A stretch of 64,000 bases of DNA from Gavia stellata. Lineage: Eukaryota; Chordata; Aves; Gaviiformes; Gaviidae. A program made the translations under genes and the position numbers. Location: assembly GCF_030936135.1 (NCBI RefSeq), contig NW_026776913.1:1922001-1986000 (forward strand), written 5' to 3'. Every line of letters begins with the position of its first letter. Positions within the stretch are counted from its first letter, which is position 1. Below are positions 62,873-64,000 of the stretch, in pieces. The notes below the pieces were generated by a model, which did not search any database, had not been told where the DNA came from, and saw nothing but the letters and a program-made list of their open reading frames with translations.

Positions 62873-63639
62873 GGTATAATCTGCACCCTTATTCCACAGA
62901 ATTTCCGTCATGGTCAGGTCCCACACTGAGTGATACACCTGAGTGTATACATTCAATACATACAGAATCGCCCCATTCCTATGTTGTTGCATTTCTACAC
63001 CCTACTCAAACCTTTCCATTCTCTCTTTCTCAGTCCCCAAATCCCCTCTTACCAACACTTACAACTTCTACTGCATACTTAGGAGCAGCTTTGCTTCCAA
63101 CAGTCAGGTTTATACATCCTCATTTACCACTGCGCTGCTCCTTGACATCACTGATATTATCCACCCATTCCAGCTCCGCTCCCCCCACCCCCCCCAGCGA
63201 GTGTCCATATGAGAAGCCAATGACTTGGGCCCCATCTGTCAAGGTGGTCACTTAGGACAGGTGAAGTAACGTGCTGGATCCTTGTGTGCCAAGACCGGAT
63301 TGGATTGGATCACCATTGCACCCACCCCCTTCCTCATGAGGATTGCCCTCTGTTGGTTTGAGTGGTTCCTGCTGCCTCGCTTCCTAGAACTTATAACTCA
63401 CACCACGGATGATTTTCCGCCAAGGTCAGACCTCCTTGAGGTACATACCGGATCGCCCATCCTTCTGTATTACCCACCAAGTGCACCCAGGTCCTTGAGC
63501 AAAGACAATCTCACAAATGGGCTTGCTTTTTCCCAAGGGAGGAGCAGCCCACACTGCCTTCCCCAGCCACCTCCCTGTGTGCACTCCGGGGACATTATCT
63601 CCTCCCACAGTTATGTACAGGCTTTGTTTGGGCAGGACC
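62873..63639. other. Possible retroviral internal remnant
   Basis: Lies directly beside the LTR and ends at an antisense CR1. Short open frames only. The context suggests degenerate internal sequence of the same element, but no gag, pol or env motif could be identified. Confidence 0.35.
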
Positions 63640-63960
63640 AGGACAGTTAGCAGATCCCCTGGGGTTTACCAGCTGAGTGAGTTCTGCTAAACCAATGACC
63701 TGTCCAATACGACATAGAACAGCATCACTGAAAGTTTGGCCTGTTCTCTCAGCATCCTTGGATGAAGGCCCTCCCGTCTCATGAGCTGGCAAGGGCTGAG
63801 TTTGTTCAAGTGACTCCTGACTTGATCCCCACCCACTGCTGCTTGTTCTCCATGGGTTCTGCCTTAGGGTACAAGGGCCGGGGAGACCCTGCTGATGGAG
63901 ACTGAGCCAAACACAACACAGTATCTCAGAACTATTTACACCTGCTCTTGCTAAATGTTG
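63640..63960 (-). mobile_element. CR1 LINE ORF2 fragment, antisense
   Basis: The minus strand resembles the linker region of CR1 ORF2 (VNSSEILCCVWLSLHQQGLP, then PGPCTLRQN) and parallels 19790-20060 base by base over GACTTGATCCCCACCCACTG and GAGACCCTGCTGATGGAGAC. It is degenerate and may continue beyond the window. Confidence 0.62.
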
Positions 63961-64000
63961 CTGTGGCCTCACATTGCTTTGTTTCTTCTTTAACTTTAAC

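Overview
The window is bird nuclear DNA. Its repeats are CR1 LINEs (sense and antisense, one with the octamer-type CR1 3' tail), avian-type LTRs and GC-rich minisatellites. Its genes are intron-containing and vertebrate-type: olfactory receptors of the bird-expanded OR14 (gamma-c) type and one very large scavenger receptor cysteine-rich (SRCR) gene of the WC1/CD163/SCART family. In chicken, OR and SRCR genes have been mapped next to the MHC on microchromosome 16. The OR + SRCR combination and the high GC of the right half fit an equivalent region, but no MHC gene is visible here, so that placement is inference.

Layout. 0-7.5 kb: an internally deleted CR1, a minisatellite whose arms point in opposite directions, an unclassified dispersed repeat and an antisense CR1. 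7.5-24.1 kb: an olfactory receptor island. Two intact OR14-like genes lie head to head (coding 7766-8683 minus and 22906-23841 plus). Each has the same non-coding first exon, the same splice donor and one 5' UTR intron. Between them lies a broken OR6-like pseudogene. 24-33 kb: repeats only (CR1, a solo LTR with TATA and poly(A) signals, a 54-bp minisatellite) with no recognisable gene.

33.5-54.9 kb: one plus-strand gene, reconstructed as 23 coding exons that are all phase 1, giving about 1866 residues. It encodes a signal peptide, 15 SRCR domains, a short Pro/Ser/Thr linker before the last domain, a transmembrane helix and a cytoplasmic tail with YEEV and two GYDDA-type tyrosine motifs. Ten of the 15 domains come from an alternating A-B two-exon module. 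Eight or nine of these lie in a head-to-tail array with a period of exactly 2,940 bp (four full units and a partial fifth). The units are nearly identical yet mosaic, and each carries a dead SRCR pseudo-exon. This array is the most interesting object in the window.

55-64 kb: no protein gene recognised. Three decayed tRNA-like sequences (Ala-CGC, Ser-GCT, Phe-GAA) are followed by antisense CR1 and a long LTR. All coordinates, splice sites and domain calls come from reading the sequence. No database search or transcript evidence was available.
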